From positions 1-34,882 of the forward strand of contig NZ_JAEQBW010000019.1 of assembly GCF_016679925.1 (NCBI RefSeq): a DNA stretch of 34,882 nucleotides. Reading direction: 5' to 3'. This document shows, one piece after another, positions 1 to 9,500 of the stretch. This DNA is from Marivirga aurantiaca (GTDB taxonomy: Bacteria; Bacteroidota; Bacteroidia; Cytophagales; Cyclobacteriaceae). Position numbers and translations under genes: made by a program. Numbering within the stretch: the stretch's first letter is position 1; every line of letters starts with the position of its first letter. The notes under the pieces are model-generated. The model saw nothing but the letters and a program-made list of their open reading frames with translations. It did not search any database and had not been told where the DNA came from.

Positions 1-57
1 GAAGTATGTAGGTGTAATGTGGTTCCATATTTCGATATTAATGAAAATGGTATTAAA

Positions 58-88
58 CAAAAAAAGCTCACTTAAAAAGTGAGCTTTT
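58..88 (-). terminator. Rho-independent terminator of tRNA-Asp
   Basis: A 12-bp inverted repeat (arms 62-73 and 77-88, AAAAGCTCACTT) with a 3-base loop lies directly after the tRNA 3' end. On the minus strand it runs into a run of seven T. It fits an intrinsic terminator for the tRNA transcript. Confidence 0.85.
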
Positions 89-90
89 AG

Positions 91-164
91 CGGTCCGGAC
101 GAGACTCGAACTCGCGACCTCCTGCGTGACAGGCAGGCATTCTAACCAACTGAACTACCGGACC
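91..164 (-). tRNA. tRNA-Asp (anticodon GTC)
   Basis: Read on the minus strand, the 74 bases fold as a full cloverleaf. The acceptor arm pairs GGTCCGG with CCGGACC and is followed by discriminator G. The D arm contains AGTTGGTTAGA, the anticodon loop is CTGTCAC (anticodon GTC, aspartate), and the T arm contains GTTCGAGTC. The 3' CCA is not encoded and would be added after transcription. A strong terminator follows immediately, so it appears to be a single-gene transcript. Confidence 0.95.
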
Positions 165-198
165 AAATATTTTTATTTCAACAAATCAAATAATTTAG

Positions 199-266
199 AA
201 AACTCGAACTCTGCGACCTTCCCGATTGCTCGGGACAGGCATTCAAACCAACTGAACTACCGGATC
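199..266 (-). pseudogene. Broken tandem copy of tRNA-Asp
   Basis: On the minus strand this begins as a near-perfect copy of the neighbouring tRNA-Asp (GATCCGGTAGTTCAGTTGG, then TTTGAATGCCTG). After GCCTG the anticodon stem-loop is replaced by TCCCGAGCAATCGGGA, a palindrome of a type found elsewhere in the window. A T-arm-like GTTCGAG follows, but there is no matching 3' acceptor strand. The anticodon is lost, so it cannot act as tRNA-Asp. The bases just outside the 5' end (AAATATTT...ATTTCA) resemble those outside the intact gene, so upstream DNA was duplicated with it. Confidence 0.75.
220..235. repeat. TCCCG...CGGGA palindrome, copy 1
   Basis: TCCCGA-TTGC-TCGGGA is a perfect 6-bp stem with a 4-base loop, inside the broken tRNA copy. 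It belongs with the palindromes at 6521, 9673 and 24190. Confidence 0.6.
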
Positions 267-482
267 AAATATTTAAATTTCAGTGTATTTTTTGAACTGA
301 AAAACCAATTTTTGTTGTTGTTTCCAAATCGTCTTTCCGATATGGTGATGCAAATGTAGGCGCATATTTTTTAAATGCAAAGCTTGTGACGAAAATAAAT
401 TAAATTATTTTCATTTTGTTGAAAATTCATGCCTATTCAATAAATAAGTCCTAAATTTACCTCAATAAAATAAATTAAAAAC

Positions 483-1427
483 ATGCTTTTGGAATTCGAA
501 CAACCGATAGTAGAATTAGAAAATAAATTAGCTGGCATGAAAGAGCTGGCCAAAGACAGCGATATTGATATTAGCTCAGCTATCAAAACACTTGAAGAGA
601 AGATTGTGTCCTTAAAAAAAGAGACTTTCCAAAATCTGACTCGTTGGCAACGTGTACAATTGTCACGTCATCCTGACAGACCATATACTTTGGATTACAT
701 TTATGAGATCACAGATGATTTTATAGAATTACATGGCGACAGAACAGTTGCTGATGACAAGGCCATGGTAGGAGGGTTTGGAACGGTTAAAGGGGAAACC
801 TTTATGTTTATAGGACAGCAAAAAGGACGAAATACCAAGCAAAGGCAAATACGGAACTTTGGGATGGCCAATCCGGAGGGTTACCGCAAAGCACTTCGCC
901 TCATGAAAATGGCAGAGAAATTCAATAAACCTATTGTCACCTTCATTGATACCCCCGGAGCATTTCCAGGGCTGGAAGCGGAGGAAAGAGGACAAGGAGA
1001 AGCTATCGCCAGAAATCTAAAAGAGATGTTCATGCTGAAAGTGCCTGTCATTTGCATCATCATTGGTGAGGGAGCATCCGGTGGAGCATTAGGGATTGCT
1101 ATTGGAGATAAAGTATTGATGTTGGAAAATACCTGGTATTCTGTTATTTCCCCTGAATCTTGTTCTTCCATTCTTTGGAGAAGCTGGGACTATAAAGAAC
1201 AGGCAGCTGAAGCTTTAAAACTTACAGCTCCGGATATGCTTAAAAATAAATTGATTGATGGGATTATCCCTGAACCTTTGGGTGGAGCCCATACCAATAT
1301 GAAGGTCATTTCAGCGGAGATTCAAAAAACTATTCTTAAACATGCTAAGGAATTGTCTAAAAAATCCCCGGAGAAAAGAATAGAAGAAAGAATTGATAAA
1401 TTTAGTAAAATGGGAGTGGTTAAATAA
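483..1427 (+). CDS. accA: Acetyl-CoA carboxylase carboxyltransferase subunit alpha
   Basis: AccA is the alpha half of the carboxyltransferase that moves CO2 from carboxybiotin to acetyl-CoA, giving malonyl-CoA for fatty acid synthesis in the cytoplasm. At 314 aa it is close to the usual ~320. The N-terminal helical region with [13 protein letters not shown], the [12 protein letters not shown] segment, the crotonase-fold core ([10 protein letters not shown], then [15 protein letters not shown]) and [11 protein letters not shown] are all typical. The ATG at 483 has no clear Shine-Dalgarno site, as is common in this phylum. The beta subunit gene is not nearby, which is normal for dispersed acc genes. 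A hairpin terminator follows, so it appears to be monocistronic. Confidence 0.97.
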   Translation: MLLEFEQPIVELENKLAGMKELAKDSDIDISSAIKTLEEKIVSLKKETFQNLTRWQRVQLSRHPDRPYTLDYIYEITDDFIELHGDRTVADDKAMVGGFGTVKGETFMFIGQQKGRNTKQRQIRNFGMANPEGYRKALRLMKMAEKFNKPIVTFIDTPGAFPGLEAEERGQGEAIARNLKEMFMLKVPVICIIIGEGASGGALGIAIGDKVLMLENTWYSVISPESCSSILWRSWDYKEQAAEALKLTAPDMLKNKLIDGIIPEPLGGAHTNMKVISAEIQKTILKHAKELSKKSPEKRIEERIDKFSKMGVVK

Positions 1428-1443
1428 CCATTCCTACTATTAT

Positions 1444-1471
1444 AAAGCCGCCTGATCCGCGGTTTTTTTTT
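1444..1471 (+). terminator. Terminator after accA
   Basis: A short GC stem (CCGC at 1448-1451 with GCGG at 1459-1462, flanked by A and T runs) is followed by nine T. It lies 17 bases past the accA stop. Confidence 0.7.
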
Positions 1472-1497
1472 GACCAAAATTTTGAAAATCAGACAAA

Positions 1498-2346
1498 ATG
1501 AAATTACACATTATAGAAACAGGTTTATTTAAATTGGATGGTGGAGCTATGTTTGGGGTTGTACCCAAAGCATTATGGCAAAGAACCAACCCTGCTGACG
1601 AAAATAATATGTGTACATGGTCTATGCGTTGCCTGCTCATTGAAGATGGCGAGCAATTGATATTGATCGACAATGGTATAGGCAACAAACAAGACGCGAA
1701 ATTTTTTAGCCATTTCTATTTACATGGTGATGCTTCTCTGCAAACCTCATTGAAAAAGGCAGGATTCAGTACAGATGATGTTACTGACATGTTTCTTACC
1801 CATTTGCACTTTGATCATTGTGGTGGTGGAGTGGTATGGAAAGACGCTGCTCAAACCCAACTGGAGATGCAATTCAAGAATGCCAAATATTGGAGTAATA
1901 ACGACCATTGGAATTGGGCGACCAAACCTAACCCAAGAGAAAAAGCCAGTTTTTTGAAAGAAAACATTCTTCCTATGCAGGAGAGTGGCCATTTACATAT
2001 GGTGGATAAAGGGCAGGCATCCCCGTTTTCCCAATTTGATATTATCTATGCCGATGGACATACGGATAAGCAAATGATCCCCAAAATCAAGTATAAAGAC
2101 AAAACCATCGTGTTTGCAGCAGATTTATTGCCATCAGTGGGACATATCCCGTTACCTTATGTGATGGGGTACGATACCCGTCCCTTAATAACAATGGACG
2201 AGAAAGCGAAATTCCTACATGAAGCAGTGGACAATAATTATATTATTTTCCTGGAACATGATGCTGAAAATGAATGCTGCACAGTAAAACATACTGAAAG
2301 GGGTGTTCGCTTGGACAAGACTTTTAAGCTGGAGGAAATTTTATAA
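1498..2346 (+). CDS. Metallo-beta-lactamase-fold hydrolase
   Basis: This 282-aa cytoplasmic protein has no signal peptide. It has the metal-binding HxHxDH signature (H102-L-H-F-D-H107), followed by H188 (in GHTD), D209 (in AADLLP) and H254 (in FLEHD). This is the full set of ligands for a two-metal site of the lactonase/glyoxalase II type. The family includes AHL lactonases and other ester or thioester hydrolases, and the substrate cannot be told from sequence. Its stop codon overlaps the start of the downstream patatin-like gene (TAATG), so the two are translationally coupled. A role in lipid or acyl-ester turnover would fit the pairing but is inference. Confidence 0.9.
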   Translation: MKLHIIETGLFKLDGGAMFGVVPKALWQRTNPADENNMCTWSMRCLLIEDGEQLILIDNGIGNKQDAKFFSHFYLHGDASLQTSLKKAGFSTDDVTDMFLTHLHFDHCGGGVVWKDAAQTQLEMQFKNAKYWSNNDHWNWATKPNPREKASFLKENILPMQESGHLHMVDKGQASPFSQFDIIYADGHTDKQMIPKIKYKDKTIVFAADLLPSVGHIPLPYVMGYDTRPLITMDEKAKFLHEAVDNNYIIFLEHDAENECCTVKHTERGVRLDKTFKLEEIL

Positions 2347-3122
2347 TGAAAATTGGATTGGCACTTTCAGGAGGTGGGGCAAGAGGTTATTCACATTTAG
2401 GAGCTGTGAAAGCCTTTCAGGAACATGGTATTGAGCCTGCTGTTATTTCCGGCTCAAGTGCAGGCGCTGTTGCAGGAGCATTTCTGGCAGCAGGCTATAA
2501 GCCTGACCAGGTGATGGAGATATTTTCTGAAGTGAATTTTCTTAAATATTTACGACCGGCAATTGCCAGTTCGGGCCTGGTGAAAATAGAAAAACTCACT
2601 TCCTGGCTTTTGGAGTTTTTTCCTGATAATAATTTCGAAAGCCTCAAATTACCTCTTACCATTGCTACCACCAATTACACCAAAGGTATAACAGAATACT
2701 TTACCACTGGGGAACTGATCAAACCCATGCTTGCTTCAGCCAGTCTGCCTGTAATATTTGCCCCTATTACCATGAATGGAGACATCTATTTTGATGGTGG
2801 AATTTTAAATAATATGCCAGCCCAACAAATAAGGGATCAAGCTGATTTTATTATAGGGATCAATTGCAACTACTTAAAAAAGAATGCTGCCTCCGGGGGA
2901 ATGAAAGACATGTTAGAAAGATGCCTTTTGATGGCCATCAGCCCTAATACCTATGCCCAAAAGCAGTATTGTGATTTGTTTATGGAACCTGATCAATTGG
3001 GCGATTATAGAGTATTCTCACTTTCTAAAGCCAAAGAAATATATGCTATTGGCTATGAATTTGCCTTACAGGAATTGACTAATGCTCCGGAATTGCTAAA
3101 AAAGATGGCAGAATCCAGGTAA
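2346..3122 (+). CDS. Patatin-like phospholipase family protein
   Basis: The protein (258 aa) is a patatin/RssA-type serine hydrolase with a Ser-Asp dyad. The oxyanion-hole loop GGGARG is at residues 9-14, the nucleophile elbow G36-S-S38-A-G40 provides Ser38, and the Asp is in D150-G-G152. There is no signal peptide or membrane segment, so it is probably cytoplasmic or membrane-associated. It starts one base inside the stop of the metallo-hydrolase gene. Families of this size hydrolyse acyl esters of phospholipids or related lipids; the actual substrate is unknown. A terminator follows. Confidence 0.92.
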   Translation: MKIGLALSGGGARGYSHLGAVKAFQEHGIEPAVISGSSAGAVAGAFLAAGYKPDQVMEIFSEVNFLKYLRPAIASSGLVKIEKLTSWLLEFFPDNNFESLKLPLTIATTNYTKGITEYFTTGELIKPMLASASLPVIFAPITMNGDIYFDGGILNNMPAQQIRDQADFIIGINCNYLKKNAASGGMKDMLERCLLMAISPNTYAQKQYCDLFMEPDQLGDYRVFSLSKAKEIYAIGYEFALQELTNAPELLKKMAESR

Positions 3123-3145
3123 CTACATACATTCTATAGAATAAT

Positions 3146-3188
3146 AAGACCATTCAAAATAAATCCCTTCCTTTGGTCTTTTTTTTTA
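3146..3188 (+). terminator. Terminator after patatin-like gene
   Basis: Arms AAGACCA (3146-3152) and TGGTCTT (3174-3180) pair across a 21-base loop. A long T run follows to 3187. Confidence 0.75.
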
Positions 3189-3251
3189 TTAGATTTATGA
3201 ACTATTTTACTTTAATTATTACTTAAAACCAGAATTAAAATCTAAAAATTT

Positions 3252-6107
3252 ATGAAAAAATTATCAGCTCTAGCTCTCATGCTTTTGATGGTGGTGGCCA
3301 TTTCATGCCAACCTGAAAGCAAGGAAAAAAAGGCGGAATTATCCATTGATTATGAAAAATACACGCTGCCTAATGGCCTGGAAGTGGTTTTACATGAGGA
3401 TAAATCTGATCCGATTGTGGCTGTTGCCATCCAAATGCATGTTGGATCCAGTAGGGAAAAGCCAGGCAGAACAGGTTTTGCACACTTTTTTGAACATATG
3501 TTGTTTCAAAAATCTGAAAATGTGGAAGAAGGTGCATTCTTCAAAAACATTAATGACCTTGGTGGCACCTTTAATGGTGGTACTTGGACAGACGGAACCG
3601 TATATTATGAGGTAGTGCCGAAAGATGCTACTGAAAGAATATTATGGATGGAAGCTGACAGAATGGGCTACTTTATTAATGCCATTACACTAAAAGATCT
3701 AGAGGATGAAAAGCCGGTTGTTCAAAATGAGAAAAGGCAACGAGTGGATAATCAGCCTTACGGACACAGAAGCTATGTTATTAAAAAAGCATTATACCCT
3801 GAAAGTCACCCATACAACTGGGAGGTAATTGGAGAGTTGGAAGATTTGCAAGCTGCTACACTGGATGATGTTAAAGAATTTTATAACAGCTGGTATGGCC
3901 CTAACAATGCTACTTTAGTGGTAGCTGGTGATTTTGATAAAGAGCAATTGAAGGGTTGGATAGAAAAATATTTCGGTGAAATTGAATCAAGAGGTAATGA
4001 TGAGGTATTGGAACCTATGCCGGTTAGTTTGGAAGAAACCAAAATGTTCTATCATGAGGATGATTTTGCTAAAGTACCTGATTTAAGGATAGTATACCCT
4101 ACGGTAGAACAATACCATGAAGATTCATGGGCTTTGAGTGCCTTGGCAGAGATATTAAGTGAAGGCAAAAGAGCTCCTTTATATAAAAAATTGGTTGAAG
4201 AAACTGAATATGCTCCCAATGTATTTGCCTATAACAACTCCAGCGAGTTGAGTGGTGAATTCAATATTGGCATTAGAGCCAAAGATGGCATCGATCTTGA
4301 CTCTGTATATGTTGCTGTTCAGCAGGCTTTGGATAAATTTGAAAAAGAAGGTTTTTCAGAAAAAGATCTTCAACGTATCAAAGCCAAGCAGGAAACTAAC
4401 TTTTACAATGGTATTTCCAGTGTATTGGGGAAAGCTTTTCAGTTGAGCAATTACAACGAATTCAAAGGTGACCCGGGCTTTATAACAGATGATATCAACA
4501 AAACATTGGCTGTTGAGAAAGAAGATGTAATGCGGGTGTATGAAAAATACATTAAAAACAAACCTGCTATTATTACAAGTTTTGTCCCTAAAGATCAGCT
4601 TGAATTAATCATTGATGGTTCTGAGAAAGCTTTTGTTAAGATTGAAGAAGTGGAGCCGGCAACAGAAAAGGGAGATTTGGGTGATGAAGGAATGGCTGCT
4701 GATTATGAGAAAACACCAAGTAAAATTGACAGAAGTGTAGAGCCGGCATTGGGCGAAAAGCCTTTGATTACTCCGCCAACTATCTATGAAACTTCATTAT
4801 CCAATGGTATGCAGGTATTAGGTATAGAATCAGATGAATTACCTTTAGTTAATTTCAGTATCCGTATTAAAGGTGGGGGAATGATGGACAATCCTGATAA
4901 GCCGGGTATTGCCAATTTGTTGACTGATATCATGCAGGAAGGAACCAAAAACAAAACCCCTGAGGAATTGGAAGATGCCATAGGCCAACTAGGTGCTAAT
5001 ATTGGTATGTATACCGGAACTGAGGAAATTGTTATTTATGGAAATTCTTTGTCTCGTTATTTCAATGAAACCATTGCTTTGGTTGAAGAGATGCTTTTGG
5101 AGCCAAGATGGGATATGGAGGAATTTGACCGCCTAAAAAATGCACAGATTAATAACATCAAGCAAAGAAGTGCTAATCCTAATGCCATTGCAGGCACTGT
5201 GGCTGATAAAATCACCTATGGAGATCAGCATATATTTGCTAAACCTATGGCCGGTACTCTGGAATCAGTGGAACAAATCACAATTGACGATTTGAAAGAG
5301 TTCTATGAAAATAACTTTGCCCCCAATATTGCTGGTTTTCAGGTAGCAGGAAGTGTTTCTCAGGCAGATGTTGAAAAAGCTTTGAGTGGACTGAATGAAA
5401 GATGGGCTCAGAAAGAGGTGACTATTCCTTCTTATGAAATGAAAGGTGTTGATGAAACAGGTAAAATATATTTCGCCAATTTCCCTGAAGCCAAGCAGTC
5501 AGTGATTAGGATGCAAAGATTGGCAGTTTCAAGAACCGATGAAGATTATTATCCGTTGACTGTTGCTAATTACGGCTTAGGAGGTAATTCAGGAGGTAAA
5601 TTATTTCAGGTTTTAAGAGAAGAAAAAGGCTATACCTATGGGGCTTATTCCAATATTTCTTCTTCTAACCAGAAAGCACCATTTGCTGCTTACTCCAGTG
5701 TTAAAACTAATGTTACAGCTCCTTCTGTTCAGGCATTTAAGGATGTGATTGAAACGTATAAAGCAGAGTATAACCAGGAAGAGCTGGATAAAGCGAGAAA
5801 TGCCATGATTAGAAAGGAAGCCAGGGAATATGAAACCTTAGGCCAAAAGCTGAACGTTTTACAACAGATTTCTTCTTATAATTTACCGAAGGACTTTATC
5901 AGTAAAGATCAGGAAAAACTAAAAGCTTATACAGTGGAAGATATGAAAGCTGTTATGGATAAATATATGAATGTAGAGCAAATGAACTACATCATAGTGG
6001 GAGACGCTAAAACACAGCTAAAAGAAGTAGAAGCTTTAGGCTTAAAAGAAATAGTAAAAGTTGATGAGGATGGAAATCCGATAGACAACAAAATCGAGAC
6101 TAAATAA
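3252..6107 (+). CDS. M16 family zinc protease, two-domain lipoprotein
   Basis: This 951-aa protein has a lipoprotein signal (KK, hydrophobic core, then AISC with Cys19), so it is probably membrane-anchored outside the cytoplasm. The N-terminal half has the inverted zinc motif H78-F-F-E81-H82 of the pitrilysin/insulinase family, and E160 is the likely third ligand. The C-terminal half (about 530-930) is a second M16 domain without HxxEH but with the conserved YTYGAYS region. This is the usual active plus inactive fusion, in which the two halves close around peptide substrates. It probably degrades or processes peptides in the envelope. It is a single gene bounded by terminators. Confidence 0.93.
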   Translation: MKKLSALALMLLMVVAISCQPESKEKKAELSIDYEKYTLPNGLEVVLHEDKSDPIVAVAIQMHVGSSREKPGRTGFAHFFEHMLFQKSENVEEGAFFKNINDLGGTFNGGTWTDGTVYYEVVPKDATERILWMEADRMGYFINAITLKDLEDEKPVVQNEKRQRVDNQPYGHRSYVIKKALYPESHPYNWEVIGELEDLQAATLDDVKEFYNSWYGPNNATLVVAGDFDKEQLKGWIEKYFGEIESRGNDEVLEPMPVSLEETKMFYHEDDFAKVPDLRIVYPTVEQYHEDSWALSALAEILSEGKRAPLYKKLVEETEYAPNVFAYNNSSELSGEFNIGIRAKDGIDLDSVYVAVQQALDKFEKEGFSEKDLQRIKAKQETNFYNGISSVLGKAFQLSNYNEFKGDPGFITDDINKTLAVEKEDVMRVYEKYIKNKPAIITSFVPKDQLELIIDGSEKAFVKIEEVEPATEKGDLGDEGMAADYEKTPSKIDRSVEPALGEKPLITPPTIYETSLSNGMQVLGIESDELPLVNFSIRIKGGGMMDNPDKPGIANLLTDIMQEGTKNKTPEELEDAIGQLGANIGMYTGTEEIVIYGNSLSRYFNETIALVEEMLLEPRWDMEEFDRLKNAQINNIKQRSANPNAIAGTVADKITYGDQHIFAKPMAGTLESVEQITIDDLKEFYENNFAPNIAGFQVAGSVSQADVEKALSGLNERWAQKEVTIPSYEMKGVDETGKIYFANFPEAKQSVIRMQRLAVSRTDEDYYPLTVANYGLGGNSGGKLFQVLREEKGYTYGAYSNISSSNQKAPFAAYSSVKTNVTAPSVQAFKDVIETYKAEYNQEELDKARNAMIRKEAREYETLGQKLNVLQQISSYNLPKDFISKDQEKLKAYTVEDMKAVMDKYMNVEQMNYIIVGDAKTQLKEVEALGLKEIVKVDEDGNPIDNKIETK

Positions 6108-6142
6108 TTAGCTCTGAGGTTTATTTAATAATTGCACATTTA

Positions 6143-6175
6143 AAAAGGATAGCTGGAAATGCTATCCTTTTTTTA
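6143..6175 (+). terminator. Terminator after M16 protease gene
   Basis: Stem AAAAAGGATAGC (6143-6154) pairs with GCTATCCTTTTT (6162-6173) across a short loop and is followed by T. The A-rich side would also give T on the minus strand, so it may act in both directions. Confidence 0.85.
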
Positions 6176-6557
6176 TTGAATGTCGTTTTCTTTCAGGAGA
6201 GTTTCACAAAGCTTTACTGATTTATGGCTTTTGAGAGTATTTGACTCCTTGAATTTCAAGCACTCAAAAATCAAGCTCAATTGATAACTATCTTGAGTTG
6301 CAGACTCATTTGTATAAGATAATCCGTAACTCGCTGCGCTAAAAACTACGGATAGATGATGCATGGAATAGCATGCTCGCAATAACCAGTGGGAACAAAG
6401 TCCGGTACTGACCTGTGGTCTGACCTAAGAAGGAGTAGCTGGCTCTTATATTAAAATGAAATCAATATTTATACCTAAGCCATTAAATTCTCCAGGAACA
6501 AGCTCCATCTCCTTTGCTTGTCCCGGCCAAACCGGGAGAGAGGGTTGGGGTGAGGCT
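6176..6557. other. Intergenic region with repeat remnants, no convincing gene
   Basis: I see no supported gene in these 382 bases between the converging M16 and sbcC genes. The region holds a hairpin-forming segment with arms CCGTA/TACGG around 6324-6352 and a GACC/GGTC inverted repeat near 6410. At its right end is a GC-rich element (about 6497-6555) containing a TCCCGG/CCGGGA palindrome followed by GAGAGAGGGTTGGGGTGAGG. The last string resembles dispersed intergenic repeats seen in many bacteria. Confidence 0.6.
6497..6555. repeat. GC-rich dispersed repeat with TCCCGG/CCGGGA palindrome, copy 2
   Basis: TCCCGG (6521-6526) pairs with CCGGGA (6532-6537). The adjoining GAGAGGGTTGGGGTGAGG resembles a widespread intergenic repeat whose translation gives LTP-type spurious peptides. 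It is clearly more GC-rich than its surroundings. Confidence 0.5.
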
Positions 6558-9500
6558 TTACACTATCTCCAAAGTACTATAACCCTGTCCATGGCGCTTT
6601 AGCTGAATCTGAGTAGTAATTCTTTCTTTTAGTGAGTCTACATGGCTGATAATGCCTATGGTTTTGGAGGATTCTGCCTGCAGCCTTTCAAGGGTATCCA
6701 ATGTTTGATCCAGCGTTTCCGGATCCAAAGTTCCAAATCCCTCATCTATAAACAGGCTGTTGATTTCCACATTTCTGGAGGCCATATCAGATAATGCTAA
6801 CGCCATAGAAAGACTTAAAATAAAAGTTTCTCCACCTGATAAAGTTTTTACAGACCGTCTCTGTCCACCCATATGTTCATCTATCGCCACCAAACCATCA
6901 TCATCTTCATTTTTATTAGGCTTATCAATTTTATATCTGTCGTTGAGGTCTTTCAACCTTTCGTTAGCTAATAATAGCAAATGTGACAGGCTCAAATCCT
7001 GGGCGAAATCGTTGAATTTTTTACCGGTGGAAGAGCCAATAAGCTCATCCAATATTTTCCATCTGCGGTTATCTTTTTCCTTATCGGCAATGGTAGCTTG
7101 TATGGCAGCTATTCTTTTTTGATTTTCCTCATGATTTTTCAAAGCCCTGCGTAACTGTTCAGCTTTTTCATTTAGCTCTTTCCAGCTAGTTCTTTGTTGC
7201 GATAAGTCTGTGGTCAACTCATCTTTCGTCTTCTTAACATCTGATTTTTGAAGCTCAACAAGTTTATTCTGCAATAAATCAATGCTGCTTTTTAGCTGAT
7301 CAAGGGATTTGGTAATGCGCTCTTTCTGATCTCGCAATTCAATATAAGTGGCTTCAGGAAGCAAGGCTTCTTTGGCCTCACCAATAGAAGAATAGCCTTC
7401 AGCTGTTAAGGCAGGGCTGAGTTTTTCTTCTAATTCTATCAAGCTATTCTGAATTTGAAGGTCTTTAGCTCGTAAATCCTCTTTTTGCCGTATGAGGGAC
7501 TTCTCTTCCTGGAGAAGAGTGGTCCACTTTTGTTGCAACTTATTGGCATCTCCATAAATATCCTTGCCGGTGTATAGAGTCTCTAATTCAGCCTTAAGCG
7601 ATTTCCCCTCCTTCAATAATTGATTAAGTTGCTGATGTAGGGGTACAGCTGACTGCAAAGAGGAGTAATTTTCTTGGGCTTTTTCAAATTGATCAATCTT
7701 AGCCATCAGGAATTTATTTTTCTCTAATAGCTCATCCCAATTAACAGTGGCTTCTTTTTCTTTAAATTGGCTAAAAATCTTTTCAAAATATAATTGGAGT
7801 GTTTCTAACTCTTTAATTAAATGATTTTTATTGATGGAAACCTGATCCAGTCGCTCATTGTTATGCTTCAGCTTACTTTCATTTTCAATCAACTGTTTCT
7901 TCCAGCTTTCCAGCTCTTTGGAGCTTTCACTGATTTTAGCACCCAATTCATCATCCTGCGGAGGTAATCCCTCAGCAAAAGGATGGTGCATAGCTCCACA
8001 AAGTGGGCATGGCTCTCCCTCTACTAATTTGGATCGATGATCTTCCAGGCTGGCTTTCAGCTCCTTGTTTTCTTTCTCCAGGCTCAGCTTTTGAAAACGT
8101 TCCGTAAGCAGTTCTACTTTGCCTTTTGCAGTTGAAATTTCTTGTGGCAATGTAGCAGATTTTTCTACAATGGCTTTTTCTTCTTTCGAAATTTTCTCAA
8201 TCTCAGCAGTTAAACTTTTGATGTTGTTATCAACTTCTTTTGCCTTATACAAACGCTCCTGATGAGTCAGTAAGCCTTGTTTTTCTGCCGGGATTTGTGT
8301 TAAATCTATACTATTCAAATGTGATTGAAGTACTTTTATTTCATCTTGCGCAGATGCTTCAAGTAAACGAAGCTGGTTTAAACTTTCCTCAGGAGATTTT
8401 TCATTCAACTGAAAAGCAATTCCTTTTAACTCCCTTTCCAGCTGGGATTTTACATTCAGATACTCCTTACTTTTATCTGCTTTCTGTTGCTGTAGGTCAC
8501 TGACTTGCTTGCTAAACTGCTGAATCTTCTCTTCAATAGTTTCGGGGCTTACTTCAGTTCCTATAAAATTACTTGCCACTTTAAGACAATCTTCTTTGGC
8601 TATTGAATTTTGAGAAAGATCTGACTCCAATTTGGCCAAATCTTTTTGCAAGGATAGCTTGTTCTCCTTTGCAGCACTCCACTTCCGAATGCCCTCTGCA
8701 TATTTTTGTACCCTTTCATGGGCTTTCATTTTCGCTCCATGAGCTGATTCAAAGTCCAAAAGTTGTTCCGCTGCCTTTTCCTTTTGCGAATTCAATTGGC
8801 TGATTTCCAATGCCTGCTTTTCTATTGTAGATTTCAGCTCAATCTGTTTTTCAATCGATTTGATACTCGCTTCAAGCGGAATGGCAGCTTTTTCTAATGC
8901 TGTCAATTCGGAAGCCACTTCTTTTTCAGCTTCCGACTCCAATAAGTCGATTTCTAAAGCCAGAATTCTTTCTTTAGAGGATCTTATATCACCGCTTATT
9001 GCTTTGTATTTTTCAAAAGCCCTTATGCCCAGGCTTCTGTAAATGCCTGTACCAGTTATTTTCTCCAGCAACTCTCCACGCTCTTCCTTTTTTGCTCTTA
9101 AAAATTGGGCAAATTCTCCCTGTGCCAATACCACAGACTTTATGAACTGATCATAATTTAAACCGATCAGGAATTCGTTTCTTGCAGGTACTTCCGATTT
9201 TTTACAGTCTATTATTTTACCCGAATCTGCTTCGCAAATCTCCAACTCATAATCATTAAGATTATTATTTCTGTTATAGGCAATACTCCATTTAGATGAA
9301 AATTGGCCCTGGCTACATTCATAGGTAACCTGGGCAAACGCTTCTTTTTGGTTACGGGTAAGGATGGCGCCTTTCTCCATAATTTCTTTCCTGGTGATTT
9401 TCCCGATCCTGGGTACCTGGTTGAATAAAGCCAATGAAATAACATCCAGAATGGTACTTTTACCACTTCCAGTAGGTCCAGTAATGGCAAAAAGGGAGCT

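Noticed and set aside
126-359. 77-codon plus-strand ORF
   Set aside because: It runs antisense through the tRNA-Asp gene and its broken copy; the repeated NQLNYR peptide only reflects the tRNA duplication.
729-1171. Antisense ORFs of 88 and 96 codons inside accA
   Set aside because: They are frame shadows of a strongly conserved gene with no motif or start signal of their own.
6173-6382. 69-codon minus-strand ORF
   Set aside because: It overlaps the terminator and repeat remnants, has Ser/Cys-rich composition without domain features, and no promoter was seen.
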